Assembly (NCBI GenBank): GCA_021740995.1
Contig: JAIOYR010000007.1
Location: 1 to 64,000, forward strand
Length of the DNA: 64,000 nt
Source of the DNA: Taibaiella sp.
GTDB taxonomy: Bacteria > Bacteroidota > Bacteroidia > Chitinophagales > Chitinophagaceae
Reading direction: 5' to 3'
This document shows, piece by piece, positions 20,639 through 30,140 of the stretch. Position 1 is the stretch's first letter; every line of letters starts with the position of its first letter. Both the position numbers and the translations under genes were made by a program. The notes beneath the pieces were generated by a model. That model was not told the DNA's origin. It saw nothing but the letters and a program-made list of their open reading frames with translations, and ran no database searches.

Positions 20639-20919
20639 TGGGCGCATACAGTATAGGCGAAGCACTGAATCTGTTGCTGGAGCGGTCGCAATGGAAGCCC
20701 AAAGTGATAGCGCTGCGCATGAGCGAAGAGTGGGAGGAAATCACCGGAAAAACCATAGCAAAGCATACCCGCTCAGTGAATCTGCACAATAAGACACTTA
20801 CTATTCACACCGATGTAGCCCCGCTGAAGCAAGAACTGCAATACGGCAAAGAACAGTTGATACTGCGTATCAATGAATACTTTAAGGAGCGGGTAGTAGA
20901 GGAGATAGTGATAAAGTAG
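20638..20919 (+). CDS. DUF721 / DciA-like protein
   Basis: 93 residues matching the small DUF721 family: IGEALNLLLERSQWKPKV at the start, WEEITGKTIAKHTRSVNLHNKTLTIHTDVAPLKQEL in the middle, and a C-terminal LILRINEYF helix. The family includes DciA, which loads or operates the replicative helicase in bacteria lacking DnaC; the short Bacteroidota form has only the KH-like core. It shares one base with the preceding stop. Confidence 0.82.
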   Translation: MGAYSIGEALNLLLERSQWKPKVIALRMSEEWEEITGKTIAKHTRSVNLHNKTLTIHTDVAPLKQELQYGKEQLILRINEYFKERVVEEIVIK

Positions 20920-20924
20920 TACGG

Positions 20925-21701
20925 TCAGTTATCGTCAATAACCGCGCTGTCCGACGCTATTCCTTTTCTTTTTAGAGTTTCTATAAATGGTACTGTTTCT
21001 GCTATGCCATCGAAGTACCAGTTTGTGGGCATTCTGTTTCCATTTTTGAAGAAGACCACATAATGTGGACTGAAATTTATTGTCTTCTTATTTGTGAGAA
21101 ACCCTTTATAGAAAGTTACTTTTGTCACGTCGTTATATTTGTAGCGTTTCGGCAGCAGAGAAGTAAAGCCTTTATAGCTAAAGCTATCCTGCGAGGTTAC
21201 GATCATCGTTGTCATGGTCATAAACAGCGTTATTGCGAAGGGCACAAACAGTATCTTACTAATCAATCGAAACGAGCTGTCATTGTCATATCCCTCTTTT
21301 ACATTGTGGTAATATTCGAGGTCGCGATAGTTGGCACCAAACAGCAACATTTGAAGTAATGTAGAGACAGTATTGAAGGTGGCTAACCCAAAGAAAAACC
21401 CGGGAATGATGAACATTGTCCAGGTAGCAGGATGGAATACTTTTGGTGCAGAAGCCATACCGTGGCCAATCAGGAGGTACAATCGGTAGAACACCCATCC
21501 GCTTACAACCGGCATTCCAAAGAATTGGAGCATGGCTATGATGCTGGTGGCCACTTTCGCTCGTTTGTACTTACGTCCCAGAGCTTCCCACTCGTCCGGC
21601 AGAAATGAACGTTCTTCTCTGAACGGAAATTTTTTCCTGAAGTAACTCTTTAAACCCGCGGTGAGAGTCTGGCTCAATACTTCTGTTGGATCCGGATTCA
21701 T
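20925..21701 (-). CDS. Integral membrane protein of unknown function
   Basis: 258 residues with about four hydrophobic segments, including MFIIPGFFFGLATF and FVPFAITLFMTMTTMIV, between a basic N-terminal region and a soluble C-terminal part (YNDVTKVTFYKGFLTNKKTINF) that has the strand pattern of a PH-like domain. No family is recognised with confidence. It is the last of three minus-strand genes (gcvH, vanZ-like, this); its start overlaps the vanZ-like stop by 4 bp. Confidence 0.72.
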   Translation of the reverse strand: MNPDPTEVLSQTLTAGLKSYFRKKFPFREERSFLPDEWEALGRKYKRAKVATSIIAMLQFFGMPVVSGWVFYRLYLLIGHGMASAPKVFHPATWTMFIIPGFFFGLATFNTVSTLLQMLLFGANYRDLEYYHNVKEGYDNDSSFRLISKILFVPFAITLFMTMTTMIVTSQDSFSYKGFTSLLPKRYKYNDVTKVTFYKGFLTNKKTINFSPHYVVFFKNGNRMPTNWYFDGIAETVPFIETLKRKGIASDSAVIDDN

Positions 21702-22102
21702 GGATAGGGCGTGTTTTTATTAGCAAAATGGGCTCCGATGTAAAAAACAGCCATTCCCAGCGCTGCACCCACACCATCGGCTACAGCATCCATCAGCTCC
21801 ATACTACGACCCAATGAGGTAAGCAAACCCTGCATCACCTCTATAAAACAACCAAGCACAACAGATATAAAGAAGAGGGTAAAAAGTTGAAAAGTAGTAG
21901 CGCCGGGTCGCACACACAACCATAAAAAAGTAAAAACCCCGAAGAGTACAAAGTGCGTCCACTTGTCTATAAGTGGCACAGACACATGGGGTAGCTCAGG
22001 AGCAGGTGTGAGGCACCCAATAAAAATAAGCAAGGTCCATAGTATAGCTATGAACCTTGCCTGTTTGGTATAAGGAGAATCCTGTAAAAATAACCGTTTC
22101 AT
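21698..22102 (-). CDS. VanZ-family membrane protein
   Basis: 134 residues with four predicted transmembrane helices. The family pattern is visible: WTLLIFIGCLTPAPE, then IDKWTHFVLFGVFTFL with the conserved Asp-Lys-x-x-His, and EVMQGLLTSLGRSMELMDAVADGVGA with the conserved Glu and Asp. VanZ relatives are found beside many unrelated genes and their activity is unclear. It begins 2 bp after gcvH and overlaps the downstream gene by 4 bp. Confidence 0.82.
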   Translation of the reverse strand: MKRLFLQDSPYTKQARFIAILWTLLIFIGCLTPAPELPHVSVPLIDKWTHFVLFGVFTFLWLCVRPGATTFQLFTLFFISVVLGCFIEVMQGLLTSLGRSMELMDAVADGVGAALGMAVFYIGAHFANKNTPYP

Positions 22103-22104
22103 TA

Positions 22105-22485
22105 TTATTCGCCCACCAACGCACTATATGCAGCTGCATCCAGCAGACCTTCAACATCAGCAGGATTGTCAACGGTCATTTTCACCATCCAGCCAGAGCC
22201 ATATGGGTCTTTGTTTACGTTTTCCGGAGTAGCTTCGAGGTCTGCATTCACCTCTGTAATAGTACCGCTCACCGGCAGGTACAGATCAGATACAGTTTTT
22301 ACCGCCTCTACAGTACCGAAGATTTCATTTGCGCCAAGTGGCTTGCCCACTGCCGAAATGTCTACAAATACTATATCGCCCAGCTCTTTCTGTGCGAAAT
22401 CAGTAACACCTACAGTAGCGGTGTTGCCGTCTATGCTAATCCATTCGTGGTCCTTGGTGTAACGTAATGTGCCTGGAAATTCCAT
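22105..22485 (-). CDS. gcvH: Glycine cleavage system H protein
   Basis: 126 residues, the usual length. [18 protein letters not shown] carries the lipoyl lysine (Lys63). HEWI near the start and [11 protein letters not shown] near the end are conserved. It shuttles the aminomethyl intermediate between the P, T and L proteins, which are not in the window. It leads a three-gene minus-strand operon with two membrane proteins, an unrelated pairing. Confidence 0.95.
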   Translation of the reverse strand: MEFPGTLRYTKDHEWISIDGNTATVGVTDFAQKELGDIVFVDISAVGKPLGANEIFGTVEAVKTVSDLYLPVSGTITEVNADLEATPENVNKDPYGSGWMVKMTVDNPADVEGLLDAAAYSALVGE

Positions 22486-22700
22486 TGTATAATGATTTTG
22501 GGATAAAAATAAGGTAAAAAAATTAAAAGAAGGTATCCGGAATCAGCCAAGGGGAAAATGTAACCATAAATATTTTCGGCTGCTGCACTCACAGCCCCCA
22601 AACAGGGCAAAAAACGGGTGATTGTTTGCAAAAACTATTGCCTGGCTTTTACTGTTCACGATACATTCATAACTTCACAACTCAAATCAATATACATACA

Positions 22701-23990
22701 ATGAAATATTTGCCAATACCATCAAAACTATACGAACAGAACCGGCAACGTTTTATCAAAAAGATGAAGCCAAATTCAGTAGCTATTTTTCCTGCCAGCC
22801 CCACCTTCCCTAAAAGTGGTGATGGTGCTTATGGCTACAAACCCGATGCCGACGTAATGTGGCTCTCGGGTATCGTACAGGAAAAAACAATAGTGGTGCT
22901 TTACCCCGACAATCCGGATAAAAACATGAGGGAAGTACTGGTGCTGCTTCGTCCGAATGAGTTGTTGGAAAAATGGGTAGGACATAAGCTGCGCAAGGAT
23001 GAAGCCACGGCCATATCGGGCATCAAAAATGTGCAGTGGCTGGATGGTGTAGACACTATGCTGCAGGTGATGATGAACACTGCCGACTATGTGTATGTGA
23101 ACACCAATGAGCACAACAGACTGGACACAGAGTTGCTGCGCACAGACCTTGTTTTTGTACATGAGCTGATGAAGAAATATCCGGCGCACAATTATGAGCG
23201 GGCCGCCAGGGTAATGAAAGAGCTGCGTGCCATAAAAACAAAAGAAGAAGTTGATGTGACTAAGGAAGCAATAGCTATCACTGCCAAAACACTCGATAGA
23301 GTACTGAAATTTGTGAAGCCAGGCGTAATGGAGTATGAGATTGAGGCTGAGATAACGCATGAGTTTCTGCGCAACCGTGCTACAGGCCATGCTTACGGCT
23401 GCATCATCGCCTCGGGTGACAGAGCGCGCACCCTGCATTACGAAGAGAACAATCAGGAGTGTAAAGATGGCGAATTGCTGCTGATGGATTTTGGGGCAGA
23501 GTATGGCAACTACAATGCAGATCTTACACGTACCATACCTGTAAACGGAAAATTCACCAAGCGGCAGAAGGAAGTATACAATGCCTGCCTGGCAGTACAC
23601 AACCATGGCAAGAGTATACTAAAGCCCGGAATTCTGTTCCCCGATTATGTGAAGGGCATAAATGCGGAGATGGAAAAACAACTGTTGAAGATAGGGCTTA
23701 TCAGTAAGACGGATGTAAAGAATCAGGACCCTGAGAACCCCGCCTACCGCAAGTATTTCTATCATGGCGTATCGCACCATCTGGGGCTGGTAGTGCATGA
23801 TGTTGGCTCTTATACCGATGCAGTAAAAGAGGGTATGCTCTTCACCATAGAGCCCGGTATCTACGTAGAGGAAGAGCAAATGGGCATACGCATAGAAAAC
23901 AATATCTGGATTACTAAAACAGGAAACATTGACCTCTTCAAAGGAATACCAATAACAACTGACGAAATAGAAGCAGCAATGAAGCGGTAA
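22701..23990 (+). CDS. pepP: Xaa-Pro aminopeptidase (M24B)
   Basis: 429 residues from the chosen ATG. An aminopeptidase P N-terminal domain (about 1-150) precedes a pita-bread domain whose metal ligands are visible: MDFGAEYGNYNADLTRT (two Asp), HGVSHHLGL (His), EPGIYVEEEQMG and RIENNI (two Glu). It removes N-terminal residues before proline. The track start at 22626 adds 25 residues not found in the family, so I use the ATG at 22701 (MKYLPIP). Confidence 0.92.
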   Translation: MKYLPIPSKLYEQNRQRFIKKMKPNSVAIFPASPTFPKSGDGAYGYKPDADVMWLSGIVQEKTIVVLYPDNPDKNMREVLVLLRPNELLEKWVGHKLRKDEATAISGIKNVQWLDGVDTMLQVMMNTADYVYVNTNEHNRLDTELLRTDLVFVHELMKKYPAHNYERAARVMKELRAIKTKEEVDVTKEAIAITAKTLDRVLKFVKPGVMEYEIEAEITHEFLRNRATGHAYGCIIASGDRARTLHYEENNQECKDGELLLMDFGAEYGNYNADLTRTIPVNGKFTKRQKEVYNACLAVHNHGKSILKPGILFPDYVKGINAEMEKQLLKIGLISKTDVKNQDPENPAYRKYFYHGVSHHLGLVVHDVGSYTDAVKEGMLFTIEPGIYVEEEQMGIRIENNIWITKTGNIDLFKGIPITTDEIEAAMKR

Positions 23991-24012
23991 CCCTTACCGG
24001 GAACTATTTTAA

Positions 24013-24050
24013 AACAGCCACCATATCTTTCGGATATAGTGGCTGTTTTT
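24013..24050. terminator. Terminator hairpin between convergent pepP and cphA
   Basis: AACAGCCACCATATC pairs with GATATAGTGGCTGTT with one mismatch around a short loop, followed by TTTT. As- and T-tracts on both sides make it likely to serve both genes. Confidence 0.82.
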
Positions 24051-24069
24051 ATTAGCTGTGAAATGCTCC

Positions 24070-26691
24070 TTACATCAGCATTCCGTCCTCCACTGCTTTA
24101 TATTTTTTTATCTGCTCCAGTGCATCCGGCACTACGTCGCTGGTTATTACGATGAAGCTGTCTTTGATAGCGTTTTTGATAGCATATTCTATAGCGTCCG
24201 CTTCTTTTTTGATTACAGTTATCTTTTTATTGGCATCTACATTATGTATGCCCTGTGACATCAGTGCTATTATTTCTTCTTCGCTCCTGCCACGCAGGTT
24301 TTTGTCCTGTCTGATGATTATTTCATCAAATATCTTTGCAGCAGCCTCGCCAAGAGATATGATATCTTCATCCCTGCGGTCGCCCACGCCGGCTATGATA
24401 CCTATTTTTGCAGTAGCATCTACCGATTTTATAAACTTACCTATTGCTGTTATACCATGCGTATTGTGCGCATAGTCTATCATCACAGAGTAGTTGCGGA
24501 AGTGGAACATATTCATGCGTCCCGGTGTCAGTGCCGGCGATGGTGTGAATGTTTGTAGCGCCTGCCGTATATCTTCTGTTTTGAAATCCTGTACATAAGC
24601 AGCCAGTGTTGCCGCCAGTGCATTGGCCACGTTGAACTCTGCCATACCACTGAATGTCAGTGGTACATTGGTTACTTTCTCCACCCGTATTTTCCACGTT
24701 CCTTTCAGTATGGTGATGTAGCCGTTTTCGTATATGGCAGCCAGGCCACCCTTGGCACAATGCCTTTTAATGCGTGCACTATGTTCATTGAGCGAGAAGT
24801 AGGCTACCTTGCATTTCAGGTCTTTGTGCATCTCGTATACCAGGTCATCATCGGCATTGAGTATAGCATATCCCTCGGGGAATACTGTTTGTGCTGCTAC
24901 GGCTTTTACCTTTGCCAGTTTTTCTATAGAGTCTATGCCACTCAGCCCCAGATGGTCTTCTGCTACATTGGTTACTACTGCCACGTCACAGTTGTGAAAA
25001 CCCAGACCGGCGCGCAATATGCCGCCACGGGCACATTCCAGCACTGCATAGTTCACCGTAGGGTCGCGCAGCACAAACTCTGCCGATACAGGACCGGTAC
25101 AGTCGCCCTTCATCATCAGCTGGTTTTGTATGTATACACCATCGGTAGTGGTGAAGCCTACTTTGTAGCCCATTTGTTTTACTATGTGGGCTATTAGTCT
25201 TGTGGTTGTTGTTTTACCATTGGTACCAGATACAGCTATTATGGGTATGCGTGCGCTAGTGCCGGGCGGGTATAGCATATCTATTACCGGCTCAGCTACA
25301 TTGCGGGGCAGGCCTTCGGTAGGGTCCAGGTGCATACGGAAGCCCGGTGCAGCATTCACTTCCAGCACAGAGCCACCATTTTCTGTAATCGGTGTAGACA
25401 GGTCGCTGGCCATAATGTCTATACCGCAGATATTGAGCCCTATGATGCGGGCTATGCGCTCGCACATAAACACATTGGTGGGGTGCACAAAGTCTGTTAC
25501 ATCGGTCGCAGTACCGCCCGTGCTCAGGTTGGCAGTGGGTTTCAGCCACAGCTCTTCTTTATTGGCTAGTACCGTTTCCAGCGTATACCCTTTCTTTTCC
25601 AGTATATCGAGGGTGAAATGGTCTATTTTGATAGCAGTGAGCACTTTCTCATGACCATAGCCACGGCGGGGGTCACTATTCACTATATCTATCAGCTCCT
25701 GAATCGTGTGTTTCCCATCGCCCGTCACAGCGGCGGGCGTGCGCAGTGCTGCTGCTACAAACTTGTAGTTGATAACCAGCACCCTGAAGTCGAAACCGGT
25801 AATAAACTTTTCACAGATTACCGCACGCCCATACACCTTGGCAGCCTTTAGCCCTGTTACAGCATCTTCCCAGGTGCGTATGTTAGTAGTAGCGCCCTTG
25901 CCATGGTTGCCATTTACCGGCTTGGTTACTATAGGGTAGCCTATCTTGTCTATGGCGGCTTTCAGGTCTTCTTCGTCATATATTATCTTACCCCTCGGTA
26001 CTGGGATTTCCGATGCTTCCAGCAGATTTTTCGTTTCTTCTTTATCGCAAGCTATTTCTACTGCTATGCTGCTGGTGGTGCTGGCTACTGTGGCCTGCAC
26101 CCGCAACTGGTTTACGCCATATCCCAGTTGCACCAGCGAATGACGGTTGAGACGGATGTATGGTATTTTTCTCCGTATCGCTTCCTCTACTATAGCGCCG
26201 GTGCTTGGGCCCAGTCGTTCATTCTCACGTATTTCGCGTAGCGACTGTATATCTGCTTCCAGGTCATACGGCAATCCATCTATAAGAGCCTCAGCTATTT
26301 TTACTGCTGCCTTTGCGGTAAAGATGCCTGCCTTTGCCTCGTGGTAAGAAAACACCACATGGTACACACCGGGTTCTTTAGTTTCGCGTGTGCGCCCAAA
26401 GCCGGTTTCCATACCTGCCAGCGTCTGCAGCTCCAGAGCTATGTGCTCTATCACATGCCCCATCCAGGTGCCTTCTTCTATCCGCTGAAAAAATCCTCCC
26501 GGTACTCCTTCTGAGCAGCGGTGTTCATATAGTGTAGGCATCAGTGCTGTCAGTCTTTCCTGAAACCCCGGTATCTTGTCAGTAGGCCGCTGCTCCATCT
26601 CCTCCAGATCCAGCAACATCACGATTAGTTTATGCCTGTTTGCCGACCAGTAATTAGGGCCGCTCATTGCTTTTATATCCAGTATTTTCAT
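24070..26691 (-). CDS. cphA: Cyanophycin synthetase
   Basis: 873 residues in the order known for CphA: an N-terminal domain (MKILDIKAMSGPNYWS), an ATP-grasp domain (about 220-470; VTKPVNGNHGKGATTNI, and EVNAAPGFRMHLDP at its end) and a Mur-ligase-like domain (about 485-870; SGTNGKTTTT P-loop, ECARGGILR, NVAEDHLG, MIDYAHNTHG). It adds aspartate to the backbone and arginine to the side chain, using ATP, to store nitrogen and carbon. Full length and motif retention suggest an active CphA1-type enzyme. A TIR-like inverted repeat lies just upstream. Confidence 0.95.
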   Translation of the reverse strand: MKILDIKAMSGPNYWSANRHKLIVMLLDLEEMEQRPTDKIPGFQERLTALMPTLYEHRCSEGVPGGFFQRIEEGTWMGHVIEHIALELQTLAGMETGFGRTRETKEPGVYHVVFSYHEAKAGIFTAKAAVKIAEALIDGLPYDLEADIQSLREIRENERLGPSTGAIVEEAIRRKIPYIRLNRHSLVQLGYGVNQLRVQATVASTTSSIAVEIACDKEETKNLLEASEIPVPRGKIIYDEEDLKAAIDKIGYPIVTKPVNGNHGKGATTNIRTWEDAVTGLKAAKVYGRAVICEKFITGFDFRVLVINYKFVAAALRTPAAVTGDGKHTIQELIDIVNSDPRRGYGHEKVLTAIKIDHFTLDILEKKGYTLETVLANKEELWLKPTANLSTGGTATDVTDFVHPTNVFMCERIARIIGLNICGIDIMASDLSTPITENGGSVLEVNAAPGFRMHLDPTEGLPRNVAEPVIDMLYPPGTSARIPIIAVSGTNGKTTTTRLIAHIVKQMGYKVGFTTTDGVYIQNQLMMKGDCTGPVSAEFVLRDPTVNYAVLECARGGILRAGLGFHNCDVAVVTNVAEDHLGLSGIDSIEKLAKVKAVAAQTVFPEGYAILNADDDLVYEMHKDLKCKVAYFSLNEHSARIKRHCAKGGLAAIYENGYITILKGTWKIRVEKVTNVPLTFSGMAEFNVANALAATLAAYVQDFKTEDIRQALQTFTPSPALTPGRMNMFHFRNYSVMIDYAHNTHGITAIGKFIKSVDATAKIGIIAGVGDRRDEDIISLGEAAAKIFDEIIIRQDKNLRGRSEEEIIALMSQGIHNVDANKKITVIKKEADAIEYAIKNAIKDSFIVITSDVVPDALEQIKKYKAVEDGMLM

Positions 26692-26713
26692 TGCTTACAT
26701 GTTTTAATTCTAT

Positions 26714-26876
26714 TAAGGAATGTTGGCAAAATAATTTCTACAATATGGCGAAATTATTTTTCTTTTTTTCAAGGCGGAAAAACTGAGAATAGCGAACTAT
26801 TTAAAGCTTTTTTCAACGAAGAAAAAATGGAAAAGAATAAGCCGGTGTGTGGAAATTATTTTGCCATCGTTCCTAA
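26714..26876. repeat. 163-bp element bounded by 26-bp inverted repeats
   Basis: The left arm at 26714-26739 and the reverse complement of the right arm at 26851-26876 match at 22 of 26 positions, with a shared core TGGCAAAATAATTTC. The interior codes for nothing recognisable. It could be a MITE, or an inverted duplication of a promoter segment, since each arm reads TTATTTTG outwards. It occupies the region upstream of cphA. Confidence 0.6.
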
Positions 26877-27044
26877 GGTAATAACTTTTTTGGCAAGAGA
26901 TAAAATATCGTCCACAATATTTGAAAATCAGTAAAATATATTGAGTCATATTTAATATATTATAGGCTCTTTTTGAATTTTCTTTGCTGTTCAGGTAATG
27001 AGTTTTTTCTTCTTTGTACTGACATCATTTCAACATTAAAATTC

Positions 27045-27128
27045 GTCTTTGAATGCAGGCGCTTTGCGACCTTTGCGTACATTTTACAAGCTATGATTCT
27101 TTGCGGCTTTGCGTGAAATTTTTTTTGT
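27045..27128. repeat. TTTGCG-rich dispersed repeat, copy 1
   Basis: The segment has several CTTTGCG motifs (GCGCTTTGCGACCTTTGCGT, then CTTTGCGGCTTTGCGTGAAA) and resembles 57215-57296. Such strings recur in Bacteroidota intergenic DNA. No ORF is convincing here. Confidence 0.4.
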
Positions 27129-27230
27129 GCCGTTTTCTGATGTTGAACGGGTCTGATACACCTCAAAATTCACCCCTGCACACATCGGGTATTTATTGCT
27201 ATCTTGGGGCTTCTTTTCATCCAAATAGTG

Positions 27231-27238
27231 TAGGTTTG
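27231..27238 (+). promoter_or_regulatory. -7 box (TAGGTTTG) for the VWA gene
   Basis: A perfect TAnnTTTG ends 16 nt before the ATG at 27255, giving a very short leader. Confidence 0.45.
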
Positions 27239-27254
27239 CAGCTACGGTAAGTTC

Positions 27255-29408
27255 ATGAGGTTAAAGATATTTATACTTTTATTGTTTGCTATTTGGGGTG
27301 CAGGGCGTAGTACTGCTCAGATAGGTGCCAACTACACCCAACCCCGCATTCTTATTTTGCTCGACAAGTCGTCGAGTATGATAAACCTATGGGATGGCGG
27401 CAGGCAGAAGTCGAAAGTGGCTAACGAAGTCATACTGCGGCTCATGGACAGTGTATACAGGGTAAACAAAGACGTGGAGTTCTCGCTCCGTGTATTTGGT
27501 CATCAGTATACGGTAGACGAAAACAACTGCCGCGACACCCGCAACGAGGTGCCCTTTCGCAAAGACAACAGGCTTCAGATGGAGTATCGCCTCGACGATA
27601 TTCAACCCTTGGGAGTTACTTCTATTGCCTATGCACTGCAGCAGGCTGCCGACAATGATCTGGTAGATGTATCCCAAAATGCGTACAGCATTATTCTCAT
27701 TACCGATGGTGGCGAAAGCTGCGGGGGCGATATCTGTGAGGTCATGCGGAAGCTCTCCGAAAGCAAGGTATTCTTCAGGCCTTACATTGTAAACCTCGAA
27801 ACCGCACCCCAGCTCAAAACTGCTTATGCCTGCATGGGCGACTATCTGGAGGTGACCAAAAACAATGATATACCGGCGGCAGTCAGCAAGATTGTCAATG
27901 CTTTCAGACCGGTTATTGGTATTTCTAATACCGAATATACCAAGGTAAAAGAGATAGCCGCTAAAACACCTACGGTACTCAATGTAAAAATACCGGACAT
28001 CAAAATCACAGACACCATCAAGGCTACGCTTACCGGTGGTACCATTGCTGCCATACCCACTCCTATACCGGGTTTGAAAATAGGTGCACCCAAATCACCG
28101 AAACCGCAAACAACCACGGTACCCGCTTTTATGGCATCTGCCGCCACCGAAGAGGAGCCTGCTAGCCTGCCAGTATTCACCATCGGCAGAGTAACACCTG
28201 AGGGACTCAGACAGATAGACATTGCTGCCGCCGGCACTACCAGACCCAGAGCTGTAACACCTCCTGTTTTTGTTCCCACTATTGCAGAGGAAGAAGCGGT
28301 GCGCCCTACGCCCGAAACCATAACACGCCTTGCGGCATCGCCTTACAGGCAGGTAAGTATAGTGCCGATAGCTGCCCGCATGAATCCTGTTGCTAATCTG
28401 CCAGCCTTTGTACCTATGGTTGCCGATGAAATACCGGAACGCCCTGCACCCGAAAAAATCGCACAATTGCCGGTGACGCCACCTAAGCGCATAATGACCA
28501 TTATACTGCTCGATGCCGATGGCTCTATGTTTCGTCAGCGCAAGCTGCCACCTATGCCACCGCTTCGGTTCGATGCTGTGGCTGCTGTAACACCCGCAAA
28601 GAATGTGGCTACCGGTCCTAAGATATCAGTGGGCACACCGGTAGACTACAAGGTAGAAACCGAAGACGCAGCCGAAACTACTGTAGAGGTGTACTTCACT
28701 AATGGCAAGGGAAAGTTTTATGCCACCACGCCACAGATAATGCTGATAGACCCTGTTTCGGGTACCTTGTCAAGGCGCTTTTACCGCACGGTAGATGCCA
28801 ATGGCAATCCCGATGCACAAACCAACATACCCCCCGGCAAGTATCATCTCACCTTCTCCGAGACGCGTAGCCTCTATGTAAATAATGTAACAGTAGAAGC
28901 CAACAAAAGGAATAAAATAATAGTAACCGTAAATAAGGCTAGCCTCAGCTTTGAATACGCCAATAATATCTCCAGGCCCATCACAGAGTTTTCTGCTATC
29001 GTCAAAGAGCTCTTCATAGAAAATGGCAAACTCACTACTCAGAAGTGTAATGAGAAACTGGTTTACGAGCCAGGCAATTACCATGTTATCATCAATACCT
29101 TCCCGCAGGATGTGCGCAATATAGACCTCGACTTCAACGAAAAAATCATCAAGATTCTACAGCCCGGATTTGCAAAGTTTGTGGCAGAAGAGGGCATGGC
29201 AAGTGTAACACTTTATCAGCGCCTGGGCGATAAGTTCCTGTCGTTTCACACACTCAGCCTCAAGGACCCTGCTGCCAGTCACCTGCGCATACAGCCCGGC
29301 GAATATCAGGCACACTATCACAAAGGTCCCGGCGGTCAGCATGCGTCTGAGAAGGTAGTGACATTCATAGTAAAGGCCACCGAGGAAACAGAAGTAATAC
29401 TGAATTAA
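27255..29408 (+). CDS. Secreted VWA-domain protein
   Basis: 717 residues with a signal peptide ending near STAQ. Residues about 28-230 are a von Willebrand factor A domain: LLDKSSSM gives the DxSxS of the metal-ion adhesion site and LITDGGESC the third metal-site aspartate. A proline/alanine-rich linker (about 270-450) has three loosely repeated blocks ending in PAFVPMVADE-like sequence. The C-terminal 270 residues are beta-rich (NIPPGKYHLTFSET, NNVTVEANKRNKIIVTV) and look like carboxypeptidase-regulatory or PEGA-type modules. Function is unknown; binding a surface or periplasmic partner is inferred. Confidence 0.85.
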   Translation: MRLKIFILLLFAIWGAGRSTAQIGANYTQPRILILLDKSSSMINLWDGGRQKSKVANEVILRLMDSVYRVNKDVEFSLRVFGHQYTVDENNCRDTRNEVPFRKDNRLQMEYRLDDIQPLGVTSIAYALQQAADNDLVDVSQNAYSIILITDGGESCGGDICEVMRKLSESKVFFRPYIVNLETAPQLKTAYACMGDYLEVTKNNDIPAAVSKIVNAFRPVIGISNTEYTKVKEIAAKTPTVLNVKIPDIKITDTIKATLTGGTIAAIPTPIPGLKIGAPKSPKPQTTTVPAFMASAATEEEPASLPVFTIGRVTPEGLRQIDIAAAGTTRPRAVTPPVFVPTIAEEEAVRPTPETITRLAASPYRQVSIVPIAARMNPVANLPAFVPMVADEIPERPAPEKIAQLPVTPPKRIMTIILLDADGSMFRQRKLPPMPPLRFDAVAAVTPAKNVATGPKISVGTPVDYKVETEDAAETTVEVYFTNGKGKFYATTPQIMLIDPVSGTLSRRFYRTVDANGNPDAQTNIPPGKYHLTFSETRSLYVNNVTVEANKRNKIIVTVNKASLSFEYANNISRPITEFSAIVKELFIENGKLTTQKCNEKLVYEPGNYHVIINTFPQDVRNIDLDFNEKIIKILQPGFAKFVAEEGMASVTLYQRLGDKFLSFHTLSLKDPAASHLRIQPGEYQAHYHKGPGGQHASEKVVTFIVKATEETEVILN

Positions 29409-29414
29409 AGACCT

Positions 29415-29852
29415 ATGGAAAACCTGGAAATCATCACCATTACCCCATCATCGCCCGAGTATGCCGAAGTCTTTGGTCTGCGCGACGAGATACTGCGCAA
29501 GCCACTGGGCATGTCGCTCAAAAACGATGACCTTTCCAGAGACCACACCGATATTATATTAGTAGGCAAGCACAATGGCAGCGTTATTGTATGCCTTATG
29601 TTGCATCACCTGGACGATACACAAATGCAGTTGCGCCAGATGGCAGTACACAGTCAGTGGCAGGGCAAGGGTGCCGGCAAACAACTGGTACAAGCCGCCG
29701 AAAAACTTGCAGCCGACAGAGGTTATAAAACCATGGTACTCCACGCACGCAAAACCGCTCTGGGCTTCTACGCAGCTATGAACTACGGCACCTCTGGCAG
29801 CGAGTTCGAAGAAGTAGGCATCCCGCATTACATCATGCTAAAGGACTTATAG
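29415..29852 (+). CDS. GNAT-family N-acetyltransferase
   Basis: 145 residues. The acetyl-CoA loop is RQMAVHSQWQGKGAGKQLV (Q/RxxGxG/A), followed by ARKTALGFYAAMNYGTSG, the C-terminal strand and helix of the fold. The overall pattern is ElaA/GNAT-like with an unknown small-molecule or protein amine as acceptor. It starts 6 bp after the VWA stop, so it is probably in the same operon. Confidence 0.87.
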   Translation: MENLEIITITPSSPEYAEVFGLRDEILRKPLGMSLKNDDLSRDHTDIILVGKHNGSVIVCLMLHHLDDTQMQLRQMAVHSQWQGKGAGKQLVQAAEKLAADRGYKTMVLHARKTALGFYAAMNYGTSGSEFEEVGIPHYIMLKDL

Positions 29853-29875
29853 TATCCGCGCTACTTTCAATGTAA

Positions 29876-30046
29876 CATGAGCAGAAAGCTTGGGTAGATA
29901 GTAAGGGAATTCCCCTCCTTTTTTCAAGGAGTGGGATGCAGTAAAAAAGCGAAGGCTTTTTTACTGCTGGGGTGGTAAACTTACGGGTGTCTAATAATAC
30001 TTGTCAATGGCAGCCGCGCCGAACCGTGACATGCTCGGTTTATGTT
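29876..30046. repeat. Dispersed palindromic repeat, copy B
   Basis: This 171-bp segment aligns end to end with copy A at 5534-5701. Its second stem (29938-29950 with 29955-29967) keeps full pairing although one base pair is swapped relative to copy A (T:A there, A:T here), so pairing rather than sequence is conserved. It marks the left side of the AT-rich island. Confidence 0.82.
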
Positions 30047-30140
30047 AGGTAGATAGGCACGTTTGCTCTATGCAGGTGCTTTTTATAATATACCGCTATC
30101 ATTTTTGTTATTATTGCATACGCCAAATAGCAGTATTGTC

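Noticed and set aside
22776-23606. 276-codon minus-strand ORF opposite pepP
   Set aside because: pepP is a well-supported conserved gene and the antisense frame shows cysteine/tyrosine/histidine bias typical of a shadow.
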